Below the pieces are notes generated by a model, which worked only from the letters and a program-made list of their open reading frames with translations, ran no database searches and was not told where the DNA came from. From Atribacteria bacterium SCGC AAA255-G05 (lineage in GTDB: Bacteria > Atribacterota > Phoenicimicrobiia > Phoenicimicrobiales > Phoenicimicrobiaceae), in NCBI GenBank assembly GCA_000405605.1, contig ASPA01000002.1, positions 27,557 through 91,556 on the forward strand: a DNA stretch of 64,000 bases, in the 5' to 3' direction. Below, one piece after another: positions 35,062-44,123 of the stretch. The translations under genes were made by a program, and so were the position numbers. Position 1 is the first letter of the stretch; every line of letters begins with the position of its first letter.

Positions 35062-35862
35062 TTGAAAAGATATAATTTCTTTATTTTATTACTCGTATAT
35101 GTTCTTCTTTTGATTCTTTTATCAGGTTGTTCCGGAAGTGAATATATTCCAGTGCCACCGCAGGGGCAGATAACTCCTGGTCATATGGCAGTGATTTGGT
35201 ATGATTGGCCCCAGCCCCCAGGCAGTGGTTTCTATAATTTTGATGTTCTTTTGACTATTGATGTAGATCCTGGTATGCAAAGCCCCTATTTCTGGGCACA
35301 CCAATTCCATTTCAAGAATGAAGAAGTGGGTTATATAGGATTACAAACCAATGGGGTTATATATGGTGAGTGGGTAGGAAAAATGGCCATATTTTCCATG
35401 TGGGATGCCTTAGAAGTAGAACCAGGCCCTGGGGTATCATCTGAATGGTTTACTTGGGAGGGTTATGGTTGGGAGTGTAAGAAAAAATATAATTGGGTAG
35501 AAGGACATACGTATTGTCTTAGGGTAGAGGCATGTGGTGTTGATGAGCAAGATAATGAGTGGTGGGGAGCTTGGATTATAGACACATCTACTAGTGAAGA
35601 AATGTTTCTTGGAAAAATAAAAGTTCCTGCCTCCTGGCAACGGATGGATGATTATTCCGCAGTTTGGGTAGAGTATTACGGACAAGTGAATGATTGTGAT
35701 TCTATTACTTACGCAAAAGCCCGCTTTGAGCAGCCTACTGCTGATGATGACAATTTCTCGCCTCAGGAGTTTACTTCTGTAATAGGAACAACCTGTACTA
35801 ATGCCCAGATCATCCTTTTAGAAAATAATGGAGTAACTTTTGAAACTGGAGGCTCTCTCTAG
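35062..35862 (+). CDS. Lipoprotein with DUF3472-like domain
   Basis: A 266-residue lipoprotein, lipobox LLSGC (Cys about 23). The mature part shows GYIGLQTNGVIYGEW, AIFSMWDALE and KKYNWVEGHTYCLRVEACG, a pattern like the DUF3472 fold seen in secreted and sugar-binding proteins. The C-terminal part (about 190-266) includes YAKARFEQPTADD. TTG start with AAAGGAGGG nine bases upstream. It belongs to the lipoprotein run after riboswitch unit C. A role in binding surface polymers is a guess. Confidence 0.7.
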   Translation: MKRYNFFILLLVYVLLLILLSGCSGSEYIPVPPQGQITPGHMAVIWYDWPQPPGSGFYNFDVLLTIDVDPGMQSPYFWAHQFHFKNEEVGYIGLQTNGVIYGEWVGKMAIFSMWDALEVEPGPGVSSEWFTWEGYGWECKKKYNWVEGHTYCLRVEACGVDEQDNEWWGAWIIDTSTSEEMFLGKIKVPASWQRMDDYSAVWVEYYGQVNDCDSITYAKARFEQPTADDDNFSPQEFTSVIGTTCTNAQIILLENNGVTFETGGSL

Positions 35863-35910
35863 AAATTTAGAAGATATAAAGATTGAATTTTTTAAAAGGA
35901 GTAAATTGAA

Positions 35911-36630
35911 ATGAAACGATTGCTCTTCATCGTTGTAATAATCGCTATATGTGTAAGTATCAATGCCAATGTCTTAGCGAAAGTAAAGTTTGGCAACTGG
36001 GACAGGTGGGACGAGGAATTACCTTCCTGGAATAATGAAGGCTGGGATTTAGAAGAACATTGCAGACTTACCTTTGTAGGTTTTCCTTTCATTAGGAGAA
36101 CACTTATTTGGCTCCCAGTAGAAGAAGGTAAAGTACGTGCAGTATCTGGAACAGAATCGATTGATAATACATTTTTTTTACTAACTCATTTATCTTTCAT
36201 AAAAGATAAAAAATCCCAGGCATCGATTATTCTTTTCTCTCCAGCAACAGCAGGTAAGAATGTTGAAGGTGTTAAATGCAATAACTCTGTGCTTAATAGT
36301 GCAAAATTTGCGATAGTGGCTTTTCCACCAGATAAAAAAGAAATAGTCTTGAGAGTATATGAGAATGAAAATGGATTATTCCGTTTATTAGAAGAATGGG
36401 GCGTTGCTTTTCAAAATGAAACAATCATAATTCCCGAAAAAACGGTTAAATTTTCACAGAAATATGAAGAGTTTGTCAGTCAATCTCAACAATTAAATAA
36501 TCAAAATATTATAGTTTCTTCATCTTCGATTATATTAATAGTTAGAGATAATAAGAAAAAGGAATTTAATCTTGGGGTATCTTTGGAAATTTTAGATGGA
36601 AAAAAGATAATAACACCTATTTTCTATTAA
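35911..36630 (+). CDS. Secreted protein of unknown family
   Basis: A 239-residue protein with a signal peptide (hydrophobic residues 4-18, cleavage near NVLAK) and no lipobox. The mature part is rich in Trp at the start (FGNWDRWDEELPSW) and is otherwise beta-rich. No motif that I recognise. 48 bases after the DUF3472-like gene, with ribosome binding site AAAAGGAG, so probably in the same transcript. Repeat R copy 4 follows. Confidence 0.65.
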   Translation: MKRLLFIVVIIAICVSINANVLAKVKFGNWDRWDEELPSWNNEGWDLEEHCRLTFVGFPFIRRTLIWLPVEEGKVRAVSGTESIDNTFFLLTHLSFIKDKKSQASIILFSPATAGKNVEGVKCNNSVLNSAKFAIVAFPPDKKEIVLRVYENENGLFRLLEEWGVAFQNETIIIPEKTVKFSQKYEEFVSQSQQLNNQNIIVSSSSIILIVRDNKKKEFNLGVSLEILDGKKIITPIFY

Positions 36631-36760
36631 AAGTCCATTTGTTTAGCTTTTAAAAAGTTAGGAAATGCCTTATCAGGTTTTGTGATGTGTGCTATGAATA
36701 TACCCGTCATCTCTAGATGTTATTTTGTTATATTCTTTTATAGTAGTTATGCACATATTA

Positions 36761-36842
36761 TTTCTTCTAACTTATGATATACTTTTTCAGTTTCATCACT
36801 CATACAAAAAGTTCGAAAATCGTTCTGTCTGGCCGACCATTT
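36761..36842. repeat. Dispersed repeat R, copy 4, lacking its terminator part
   Basis: Core words as in copy 1 up to CTGGCCGACCATTT; the AGCCC/GGGCT terminator part is absent. Minus-strand short frame here MSDETEKVYHKLEEII. It marks the right limit of the lipoprotein island. Confidence 0.8.
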
Positions 36843-36925
36843 AAAAAATTTAAGAACAGGGAATCGATAAATTTATTTCTGAAAAAAGATATTACTACCA
36901 ATTGCTTAATAATTTGTTTTTGATT

Positions 36926-38282
36926 TCAAAAGAAATTTCGTGTTCTTTTACAAACAGAAACAAGCATTAACATTACCGGGACTTCAATTAAAACTCCTAC
37001 TACTGTTGCCAAAGCAGCACCAGAAGATATACCAAAAACCATTATTGCAGTTGCAATAGCTACCTCAAAATGATTACTCGCGCCAATTAACGCAGAAGGA
37101 GCAGCATCTTCATATTTAAGCTTTAATAGTTTTGCTAATCCGTAGGTGAGAAAAAAGATAAGGTTGGTTTGGATAAAAAGTGGAATAGCTATCCATAGTA
37201 TGGTTAGAGGTTTGGTTAAAATAATCTCACCTTTAAAGGAAAAAAGTAAGATTAGAGTAAATAATAGAGCGACAATAGATACCGGTGTAAGCAGATGTAA
37301 GAAATTCTCCTTAAACCATTTTTCACCCTTTACCTTTATTATCCATTTTCTGGAAAAATAACCTGCCACCAAGGGTAGGGCAACATAAATGCTTATAGAA
37401 AGTAGTAGTGCTTGCCAGGGGACAGGTAATCTTCCCACGCCAAGCAGAAACCCGCCAAGTGGTCCATATAAAAGGAGCATAGTTAGAGAATTTATTGCTA
37501 CCATAACCAACTGGTTATGGTAGCAATAAATTCTCTAACTATGCTCCTTTTATATGGACCACCAAGGGTAGGGCAACATAAATGCTTATAGAAAGTAGTA
37601 GTGCTTGCCAGGGGACAGGTAATCTTCCCACGCCAAGCAGAAACCCGCCAAGTGGTCCATATAAAAGGAGCATAGTTAGAGAATTTATTGCTACCATAAC
37701 CAGTGTATGCCCTGCATTACCTTTTGCCAGGAAACCCCAGACCAAGACCATTGCTGTACATGGAGCAATACCCAATAAAATATTTCCTGCAAGAAAACTT
37801 CTCCACAGAGGTATTTGAAGCATCTTCAGGCCACTATCTAAAACTACTGCTCCCGCTCCATGAATTGTTCCTACTGCCCAATCTGCTCCAGGTGGAAGTT
37901 TTACTAAATCCATTGCCTCACTCCCAATAAAATTTTTAAAAAGAAAACCTAAAAAAAAGATAGATATGGCATACATAGTAAAAGGTTTTATTGCCCAGTT
38001 AGCGAATAAAGTCAGTCCAATCGGCTTAATAGATTTTCCTGCCTTTAACACTTCTCCGAAGTCAATCTTTACCATAATCGGATACATCATAAAAAATAGA
38101 CAAACTGCAATCGGGATAGAAACTACTGGTGCTTCACCAATATAAATTGCTAATCCGTCAAGATATTTTGCTACTCCGGGAATAACCTTGCCAAAAATAA
38201 TACCAATAACAATACATAACAAAACCCATACCGTTAGATATTTTTCAAAAACATTTAAGCCCCCATTTTTTTCTCTGGCCAT
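36926..38282 (-). pseudogene. acr3: Arsenite efflux transporter ACR3, broken by a fold-back duplication
   Basis: The N-terminal part (38282 down to about 37560) and the C-terminal part (37510 down to 36926) together make a full ACR3 of about 360 residues with ten membrane helices. Both key residues are present: Cys in [13 protein letters not shown] and Glu in [10 protein letters not shown]. The parts share the 48-residue stretch from [13 protein letters not shown] to ALPLV because a 144-bp segment is duplicated with an inverted 49-bp piece between. In the sequence as given neither part is functional. ACR3 exports arsenite; neighbours support an arsenic/thiol role. Confidence 0.85.
37366..37702. 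repeat. Fold-back duplication inside acr3
   Basis: Direct repeat of 144 bp: 37366-37509 and 37559-37702 (offset 193). Between them, 37512-37560 is the exact reverse complement of 37461-37509, with a two-base centre. So a 49-bp segment occurs three times (plus, minus, plus). This shape is typical of template switching or of an assembly chimera. Confidence 0.95.
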
Positions 38283-38295
38283 AATTGATCTCCTT

Positions 38296-38997
38296 TTAAA
38301 TGCTCCAAATTAAATACATCCCACCTAAAATAATTAGAACACCACATATTTTTTTTATTAAAACTGCGCCTTTAGATTTTTCATTCCAATTCAAATATTT
38401 CTGTACAATTTCTGTAAAGGTTCCTGCTAAGACTATTATCGAACAATGACCAATACCATAAGCAAAAAGAAGTGCAGCTCCATAGAAAAATTGTGTTACT
38501 GATATTGTAAATACAATACCCAACATTGGTGCCATATAAGCAAAGGAACAGGGACCAAGAGCGATACCAAAAATTAGACCTAATCCAAAAGCGGCCAACA
38601 ATCCTTTTTTCCGGAAGGTTGGTTGATTAGTTTTTCCCAGAAAAGGTAATTGAATGACTTCTAAAAGATGAAAACCCATGACGAAAAAAATTACTGCTAC
38701 TATATAATTTCCACAAGAACCGACATCACCCAACATACGACCTAAAAGTCCGGTAATAAGACCGATAGCGGCAATAGTAATTAAAATACCCAGAGAAAAA
38801 GAGGTTGCCAGCCAAAAAGCTCTTTTAGTTGACATCTTACCTTGCTCTCCGATAAACGCTATAATTAAGGGAATACTGGCTAAATGGCAAGGACTTAATA
38901 ATATGCTTAACATTCCCCATAAGAGAGAAGCGGTTAGCGCAACAATAAGGCTTGATTGCATTGAATTAGAAAGCCATTCAAAAATGGTCAGTATCAT
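38296..38997 (-). CDS. CcdA/DsbD-type membrane thiol transporter
   Basis: A 233-residue protein with six membrane segments and the two redox cysteines, C37 in [11 protein letters not shown] and C150 in [12 protein letters not shown]. CcdA proteins move electrons from cytoplasmic thioredoxin to extracytoplasmic thiol proteins. Its start overlaps the stop of the upstream thioredoxin gene (CIPC protein), its likely partner. Its presence between thioredoxins and ACR3 is typical of arsenic- or mercury-linked thiol clusters. Confidence 0.85.
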   Translation of the reverse strand: MILTIFEWLSNSMQSSLIVALTASLLWGMLSILLSPCHLASIPLIIAFIGEQGKMSTKRAFWLATSFSLGILITIAAIGLITGLLGRMLGDVGSCGNYIVAVIFFVMGFHLLEVIQLPFLGKTNQPTFRKKGLLAAFGLGLIFGIALGPCSFAYMAPMLGIVFTISVTQFFYGAALLFAYGIGHCSIIVLAGTFTEIVQKYLNWNEKSKGAVLIKKICGVLIILGGMYLIWSI

Positions 38998-39407
38998 TAT
39001 TTGACTCCTTGTTTTTCAAGAACTTTAAGTAATTCATCTTTGGCAAAAAATCCAAGATGCCTAAAATATTCATTTCCATCTTTATCCAGAAAGACCTGAG
39101 TTGGGATTGCCCTAATGCCAAATTCCTTAATATAAGGTTGGCCTTCTGCGGTCTTCACATCGTGAAAAACTACTTTTACCTGACCTTTGTATTCTTCTTC
39201 AATTTCTTTCATAATTGGCTGCATCTTATCGCAGGGGATACAGCCAACCGACCCAAGTTCTACAAAGGTTACTTTAATCTCATCGGTCATCGTATCTTCT
39301 TGAGTTAAACTAGTGTCAGTGTTATTAGATACCCTTTTAAAACCAAAGACTATAGCTAAAAGTACTAAAAAAATTATAATATAAATATATTTTTTCTTAT
39401 TTTGCAT
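38997..39407 (-). CDS. Membrane-anchored thioredoxin (CIPC)
   Basis: A 136-residue thioredoxin-fold protein with an N-terminal membrane anchor (about residues 6-22), active site C56-I-P-C59 and cis-Pro in IRAIPTQVFLD. It would sit on the outer face of the membrane and be reduced by the CcdA protein encoded by the next, overlapping gene. A reductase role for metalloid- or metal-stressed proteins is inferred. Confidence 0.85.
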   Translation of the reverse strand: MQNKKKYIYIIIFLVLLAIVFGFKRVSNNTDTSLTQEDTMTDEIKVTFVELGSVGCIPCDKMQPIMKEIEEEYKGQVKVVFHDVKTAEGQPYIKEFGIRAIPTQVFLDKDGNEYFRHLGFFAKDELLKVLEKQGVK

Positions 39408-39484
39408 TAATTTATCTCCTTCTTATTTTTTCTCATTCCCATAAAGAGAGGAATCCATATTTCTTTTTATATTATTTAAAATTA

Positions 39485-40135
39485 CTAAAAAGAAGACTTT
39501 TTAATACAAGTACATACATCTGGCTCTTCTACAACTTCTTCCTTCTCTTTTTTTTCTTTCTTTGGGATTTCTTTCTTCTCACTTGCTAAAAAGTAGCTCA
39601 TATATTGAAACATTAGGGTTTGTTGATTGGAGATAATGCCCGGGTATACCCTTTTAACAACTAAGTTATTATCTAAAAAGATAGCAGTTGGTAAAGTGTC
39701 AATATTATATAGTTCGCTTACTTTTTTCTGACTGTCTAATATAATCGGGAAGGGTATTTTATTATCAGATAAATATACCTTCATCAATTCGATATCTTTT
39801 TCTTGTAATTTTTCTTGTGTATTTACGAAGAATACTTCATATTTTTCCTGAATAATATAGTTTTCGAAATATTCTACTAATTTTTTTACACCTGTAAGAG
39901 AATCGTAATTATCCTGGGAATAAAAGTAAAGGATAAGAAGTTTCTGTTTTTCTCTTTGATCTTTTAGATTAAAATAATCTCCTTCTATTGTTTTAAGACT
40001 AAAAGTAGGCGCAGGAAAACCTGTTTTTAAAGTTGAGGAAAAACCGATTGAGCAAAAAGAAATTAAAAATATAGTTGTTAGAATCATAATAAAGTAATAT
40101 CTTTTTTTATTTTTAAAGCAAGTCATAAAAATCAT
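39485..40135 (-). CDS. Redoxin/TlpA-like protein without CXXC
   Basis: A 216-residue exported protein (signal anchor about residues 13-30) with a thioredoxin/AhpC-type fold: FPAPTFSLKTIEGDYFNLKD, LILYFYSQDNY and cis-Pro in IDTLPTAIFLD. The usual active-site cysteines after LYFYS are missing (QDNYDS). A Cys pair occurs only at the extreme C-terminus (CTCIKK). It may therefore bind or scaffold rather than reduce, or use the C-terminal pair. It lies between the CDF and thioredoxin genes. Confidence 0.72.
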   Translation of the reverse strand: MIFMTCFKNKKRYYFIMILTTIFLISFCSIGFSSTLKTGFPAPTFSLKTIEGDYFNLKDQREKQKLLILYFYSQDNYDSLTGVKKLVEYFENYIIQEKYEVFFVNTQEKLQEKDIELMKVYLSDNKIPFPIILDSQKKVSELYNIDTLPTAIFLDNNLVVKRVYPGIISNQQTLMFQYMSYFLASEKKEIPKKEKKEKEEVVEEPDVCTCIKKSSF

Positions 40136-40192
40136 TTCCTTTCATTTGTAATATATTTTTTTATGAAATAAGAACACTAAAACTTTTTGTTA

Positions 40193-41107
40193 TTAATTGA
40201 TAACTCTTTGACGATTTTTAATAACCTCCTTGTCTTTACAACAGTTATATTCTATTTGGATGGTAGTGTGATTTATTCCAAATTCATTAGTTAATATTGA
40301 ATTTATATTACTCCGTATTTTTTCAACTTTGCTTAAATTTATATCTTGTTTAATATCTACATGGCCTTCAAAAAGAAATTCCTTATCATTTATTTGCCAT
40401 AAATGAACATGGTGTAAATTATCTACTTCCGGAATTTTTTCTACTATTTCTTTGATCTTTAAAATATCAATATGAGCAGGTGTTTTTTCCATTAAAATAT
40501 CTATACTTTGTTTCAAAATATCAAATCCCTCTTTTAGAACATAAGAGCCAATAATAAAAGTTAAAATTGGGTCGATTATGGTTATATTAAAATAATATAT
40601 TAATATTCCACCAATGGTTACTCCTAAAGAAGAAAGAGAATCTGAAAATAGATGTACATAAGCTGATCTAATATTTATATTGTCTTTTGAGCCAGACTTT
40701 AATAGAAATACAGAAATTGTATTTGCAACAAGTCCAACAAGAGCAACAGTAATCATAATTTTACTTTCTATATTTTGAGGGTGTTGTATCCTTAAGTAGG
40801 CTTCTTTAAATAGGAAAAAAGATATTATTATAAGAAAAGAAGAATTAAATAGGGCAGCTAAAATTTCTGCTCTTTTGTAACCAAAAGTATTTTTTGGGGT
40901 ATTTTCTCTTTTACTTAATCTTAAGGCAATAAAAGTTACAATTACGGAAATTCCATCACTAAAATTGTGAAGTGCATCAGATAGAAGAGAAAGACTTCCA
41001 GATAATAAGCCACCTATTACCTCTACCAAAGTAATTATAAAATTCAAAACCATAGTAATTATTAAATTATTTTCTTTAAAATGGTTATGTGTATGATGAG
41101 AACTCAT
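40193..41107 (-). CDS. Cation diffusion facilitator (CDF) zinc-type transporter
   Basis: A 304-residue CDF protein with six membrane segments. Metal site residues appear in SDALHNFSD (helix 2) and HLFSDSLSSLG (helix 5). The N-terminus is His-rich (MSSHHTHNH), and a C-terminal cytoplasmic domain has HVHLWQIND. It exports Zn, Cd, Co or similar divalent ions against protons. In this cluster it widens metal(loid) resistance. Confidence 0.88.
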   Translation of the reverse strand: MSSHHTHNHFKENNLIITMVLNFIITLVEVIGGLLSGSLSLLSDALHNFSDGISVIVTFIALRLSKRENTPKNTFGYKRAEILAALFNSSFLIIISFFLFKEAYLRIQHPQNIESKIMITVALVGLVANTISVFLLKSGSKDNINIRSAYVHLFSDSLSSLGVTIGGILIYYFNITIIDPILTFIIGSYVLKEGFDILKQSIDILMEKTPAHIDILKIKEIVEKIPEVDNLHHVHLWQINDKEFLFEGHVDIKQDINLSKVEKIRSNINSILTNEFGINHTTIQIEYNCCKDKEVIKNRQRVIN

Positions 41108-41131
41108 TTCATCTTGCCCCTCTAATGTTTT

Positions 41132-41374
41132 TCATTTAGTTTTCTCTTCAATCCACTTAGCAATTTCTTCTTTACTGGGAATTTTGCCCGCCACCTTTAC
41201 ATTTTCATCAATGACTAAAGCTGGGGTAATCATAACCCCGTAATTGATAATTTTGTTAATATCTGTTACTTTAATAATTTCTGCTGGAACACTAAGTTCA
41301 TTAATTACCTCTTCAGTTAGTTCGTTTAGTTTTTTACACTTCGGACAACCAGTTCCTAAAATTTCAATTTTCAT
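41132..41374 (-). CDS. Small thioredoxin-like protein (TM0996/MTH895 type)
   Basis: An 80-residue glutaredoxin-fold protein with C10-P-K-C13 (GTGCPKCKK) and MITPALVIDENV with cis-Pro. Such proteins are regularly encoded next to ArsP/UPF0718-type permeases and ACR3, and probably deliver electrons or bind metalloids. The gene stands between the CDF gene and the permease gene. Ribosome binding site AAAGGAGGG. Confidence 0.85.
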   Translation of the reverse strand: MKIEILGTGCPKCKKLNELTEEVINELSVPAEIIKVTDINKIINYGVMITPALVIDENVKVAGKIPSKEEIAKWIEEKTK

Positions 41375-41412
41375 ACTAAATCCCTCCTTTCATCTTTATT
41401 TTATATATATTT

Positions 41413-42586
41413 TTAAAAAATATTGCCAAAAAGCATTCCGCTAAATGTTGCCATAGTTACTACCAAAAAGATAAATACTAAAGTTTTTTTAGTTCCTACA
41501 ATGCTTCTGATAACTAACATATTTGGTAGGCTTAAGGCTGGACCAGCCAGCAAAAGAGCTAAGGCCGGGCCTTTCCCCATACCTGCCCCCAACAATCCTT
41601 GCAAGATAGGAATCTCAGTAAGTGTAGCAAAATACATTAAAGCTCCAACTACCGAGGCAAATAAATTCGACCATATGCTATTTCCCCCAACTAAATTTTC
41701 AATCCATATTTTTGGAATTAATGCTTCGCTGCCTGGCCTGCCTAACAAAAAAACCAGCTACCAAAACCCCTCCTAACAAAAGAGGCAATATTTGTATGGC
41801 AAAACCCCAACTCGATTTTACCCATTGAATTCGTTCTTCCTTTTTAAACCACTTAATAACTATCCAGGACAAAATAATTAAAAGAATACCGGTGATAAAC
41901 CACTTAAAATTATAAATTGTTTGCCAAATTTTAATTGATTCATCTTTTCCCCAATTAGCAAAAATTAATATCCCTATCATAATTGCAAAATAAAATGTTG
42001 TCTGCCATAAAGGTCTATCCTCTTGCTCCACTTTCCCTATAGTTAAATTTTTATTGGCATTTAGGTTTTTCTTTTTCTCATCCTCAATAAAAATAAAATG
42101 CATAGATAGTCCGATAATTACAGAAAAAATAATAGCACCAATGGCACGGGCTAAGCCTAACTCAAAACCTAAAACACGGGCAGTTAAGATAATTGCCAAT
42201 ACATTAATGGCCGGTCCGGAATAAAGAAATGCGGTCGCTGGTCCTATTCCTGCACCGCGTTTATAAATTCCGGCGAAAAGCGGTAAAACCGTACAGGAAC
42301 AAACTGCCAAGATTGTGCCAGAAACAGAGGCGACAGTATAACTTAAAAATTTATTTGCACCTGCTCCAAAGTATTTTATTACATTTTCTTGACTAATAAA
42401 ATTAGCAATTGCCCCGGCAATAAAAAAAGCGGGAATCAAACACAATAATACGTGTTGGCGTGCATAATCCTGTGCCATTAATAGAGATTCTAATATTACC
42501 TGCGGCATTCTGTAATTGCTAAATGGTATAAAATAAAAGAATATGAATACGGCGACTATAATGAAAATTTTTGTTTTTTCTTTCAT
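41413..42586 (-). pseudogene. ArsP/UPF0718-type permease, frameshifted
   Basis: The first frame (42586 to about 41740) has the family pattern: SVSGTILAVCSCTVLPLFAG with its CxC motif, and RGAGIGPATAFLYSGPAIN. The second frame (about 41748 to 41413) continues with GRPGSEALIPKIWI and GPALALLLAGPALSLPNM. They meet in a run of seven T (as read on the minus strand) near 41746-41752; with six T the frame is continuous and gives about 390 residues, a normal length. Family members export organoarsenicals or other metal compounds. The single change in a homopolymer could be a sequencing slip, phase variation or a real mutation. Confidence 0.8.
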
Positions 42587-42619
42587 TGCTTTTTCTTAAT
42601 ACTCCTTTTAGAGGTACAT

Positions 42620-42720
42620 GAATAAATTATCATATAAACATATTATTGTCAATATATTATATATAAAAACCAAAAAATTTTATATAAAAAGAGGATTTTT
42701 GCTATTTTTACAGTAAAGAT
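42620..42720. promoter_or_regulatory. Divergent promoter region of the arsenic/thiol cluster and the DUF3795 gene
   Basis: AT-palindromic words (ATATATTATATATA near 42651-42664) could be an ArsR/SmtB-like site for the minus-strand cluster; no regulator gene is nearby. For the + strand, AAAAAGAGGATTTTT at 42686-42700 with TAAAGAT at 42714-42720 is the same promoter-like module as in the riboswitch units. Confidence 0.4.
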
Positions 42721-42820
42721 AAAGTAAGATGTGGATTAATTAATTTAGTAGTAGAAATGCATCCTGCAGAAGGAAACAACGAATGAAAAGATAATAAAAG
42801 AAAGAAAGGTGTTTAGATCG

Positions 42821-43258
42821 ATGAATGAAGATAAAAAGTTAATTGCTTATTGCGGACTTTATTGCGGAGATTGTGTTAATTACAAGGGAGAGATTGCAGA
42901 TTTAGCCAGAGATTTGAGGAAAAAATTAAGACAAGAAAAGTTTGATCGAGTTTCTAAAGGATTATCTAAATACTTTAAGGAATTTAAAGATTATGAAAAG
43001 TGTTATGCGACTTTAGGGGCTATAGTTAGATTACGTTGCAGTAGAGTTTGTAGAGACGGAGGCGGACCTCCGTTTTGCAATATCAGGAAATGTTGCGAAA
43101 AAAAGAATATTCAAGGCTGCTGGGAATGTGAGGAATTTGAAACTTGTACCAAATTAGATTTTCTAAAACCAATCCACGAAGATGCCCATATAAAAAATCT
43201 AAGGAAAATTAAAAAACAAGGAGCAGAGAAATTTCTTTCCGGAAAGAGATATTGGTAA
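42821..43258 (+). CDS. DUF3795 domain protein
   Basis: About 145 residues from ATG 42821 (AAAGGTG upstream; an in-frame GTG at 42809 is also possible). The DUF3795 cysteine pattern is clear: AYCGLYCGDCVNY at the start, then a central CRDGGGPPFCNIRKCC, GCWECEEFETC and the closing IKKQGAEKFLSGKR. These proteins probably bind metal through the Cys clusters; role unknown. It is divergent from the metal cluster and preceded by the recurrent promoter-like module. Confidence 0.85.
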   Translation: MNEDKKLIAYCGLYCGDCVNYKGEIADLARDLRKKLRQEKFDRVSKGLSKYFKEFKDYEKCYATLGAIVRLRCSRVCRDGGGPPFCNIRKCCEKKNIQGCWECEEFETCTKLDFLKPIHEDAHIKNLRKIKKQGAEKFLSGKRYW

Positions 43259-43344
43259 AATGGTTGATAATCAAAGTCGCATTTATTAAACATAGGGCAA
43301 ATCTATTTTGGAAAATCAGTCAACAAAAATTAAAACTCGATTTA

Positions 43345-43372
43345 TTGTAAATTATTTTGGGTTTGGTATAAT
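43345..43372 (+). promoter_or_regulatory. Promoter of the 84-residue protein gene
   Basis: TTGTAA at 43345-43350, 16-base spacer, TATAAT at 43367-43372 (within TTTGGTATAATATTG). Confidence 0.5.
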
Positions 43373-43415
43373 ATTGAAATATTAAAGAGTGTTACTTTTT
43401 TAGGAGAGATGTTTA

Positions 43416-43670
43416 ATGGTCAGTAATAATAAAAAACAAACCGAATGGGCCGAAGCGAAAAAGAAATGTCGATTAAATGAAGAAACAATACAAATGGCTA
43501 AAGAGATGGGTTTAAACCCGAGAAGTCTAATAAAGAATATTCCGAGTAAGACACAAAAATGGAAGTCTCCTGTTCATGTTTGGATTCGGGAAATGTACCA
43601 AAAACGTCAGGAAAAAACCCTGAGGAAAAAGGCTTCGAAAAAGGATGCACAGGTTCATGTTGTAGGTTAG
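43416..43670 (+). CDS. Conserved small basic protein of unknown function
   Basis: An 84-residue, strongly basic protein. The part EWAEAKKKCRLNEETIQMA, then GLNPRSLIKNIPSKTQKWK and VHVWIREMYQKR resembles a small conserved family found in many bacteria without known function. Own promoter (43345-43372) and a small terminator (TGAAAGA/TCTTTCA, 43676-43694). ATG preceded by AGGAGAGATG. Basic charge could mean nucleic-acid contact, but this is not shown. Confidence 0.7.
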   Translation: MVSNNKKQTEWAEAKKKCRLNEETIQMAKEMGLNPRSLIKNIPSKTQKWKSPVHVWIREMYQKRQEKTLRKKASKKDAQVHVVG

Positions 43671-43808
43671 GTGAGTGAAAGAACCTCTCTTTCATTCTCA
43701 GTAGAAGGAGCAAAACAAAGTGATGCTGCTTCGGCAATTTCTTTTCTCCGCAAAACGTTAGTTGCAATTGGGCGGGCTCGCTCTCTAATTCCTTTCTTCC
43801 TAGGTTAA

Positions 43809-43931
43809 AAGCTTAATTTAAAAATAACAGGAACTATAGGAGTTTTAGTTAAGGCCAGGAAAAGGAATATAATTACTTCAACACAAGAAGTTTTAAATTC
43901 TATGATGTTATATGAAAGATTTAATCGGTAA
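43809..43931 (+). pseudogene. C-terminal fragment of a DUF3368/VapC-like PIN toxin
   Basis: Forty codons ending TAA 43929-43931. LNLKITGTIGVLVKARKRN and ITSTQEVLNSMM match the end of DUF3368 PIN-domain proteins, where (L)KxTGTxGxLxxAK is typical. A TAA at 43806 blocks the frame upstream and the catalytic part is gone. Flanking sequence to 44264 holds no other gene except the promoter module at 44124-44158. Confidence 0.6.
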
Positions 43932-44123
43932 TTAGAAGCACGTCTTAACATTTGGAATTCTGATTTGATGAATCAAATATCTTTCACTTTTTTCTATCAC
44001 CAATCTGCTTTAAAATTTTATCTACTTTCCCTATAACCCTGTATATAGTAAAATAAAGAGAAGAAGTTATTTTTACATTAATATTACCACTAATTTAACA
44101 TAAGTGACCAAAAACTTTTATAT

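Noticed and set aside
20833..36842. CRISPR array or integron attC array
   Set aside because: Repeats are long and kilobases apart with genes between them; no cas genes, no integron integrase and no typical attC symmetry seen.
37582..37930. Plus-strand open frames opposite acr3
   Set aside because: They are antisense shadows of a clear membrane-protein gene.
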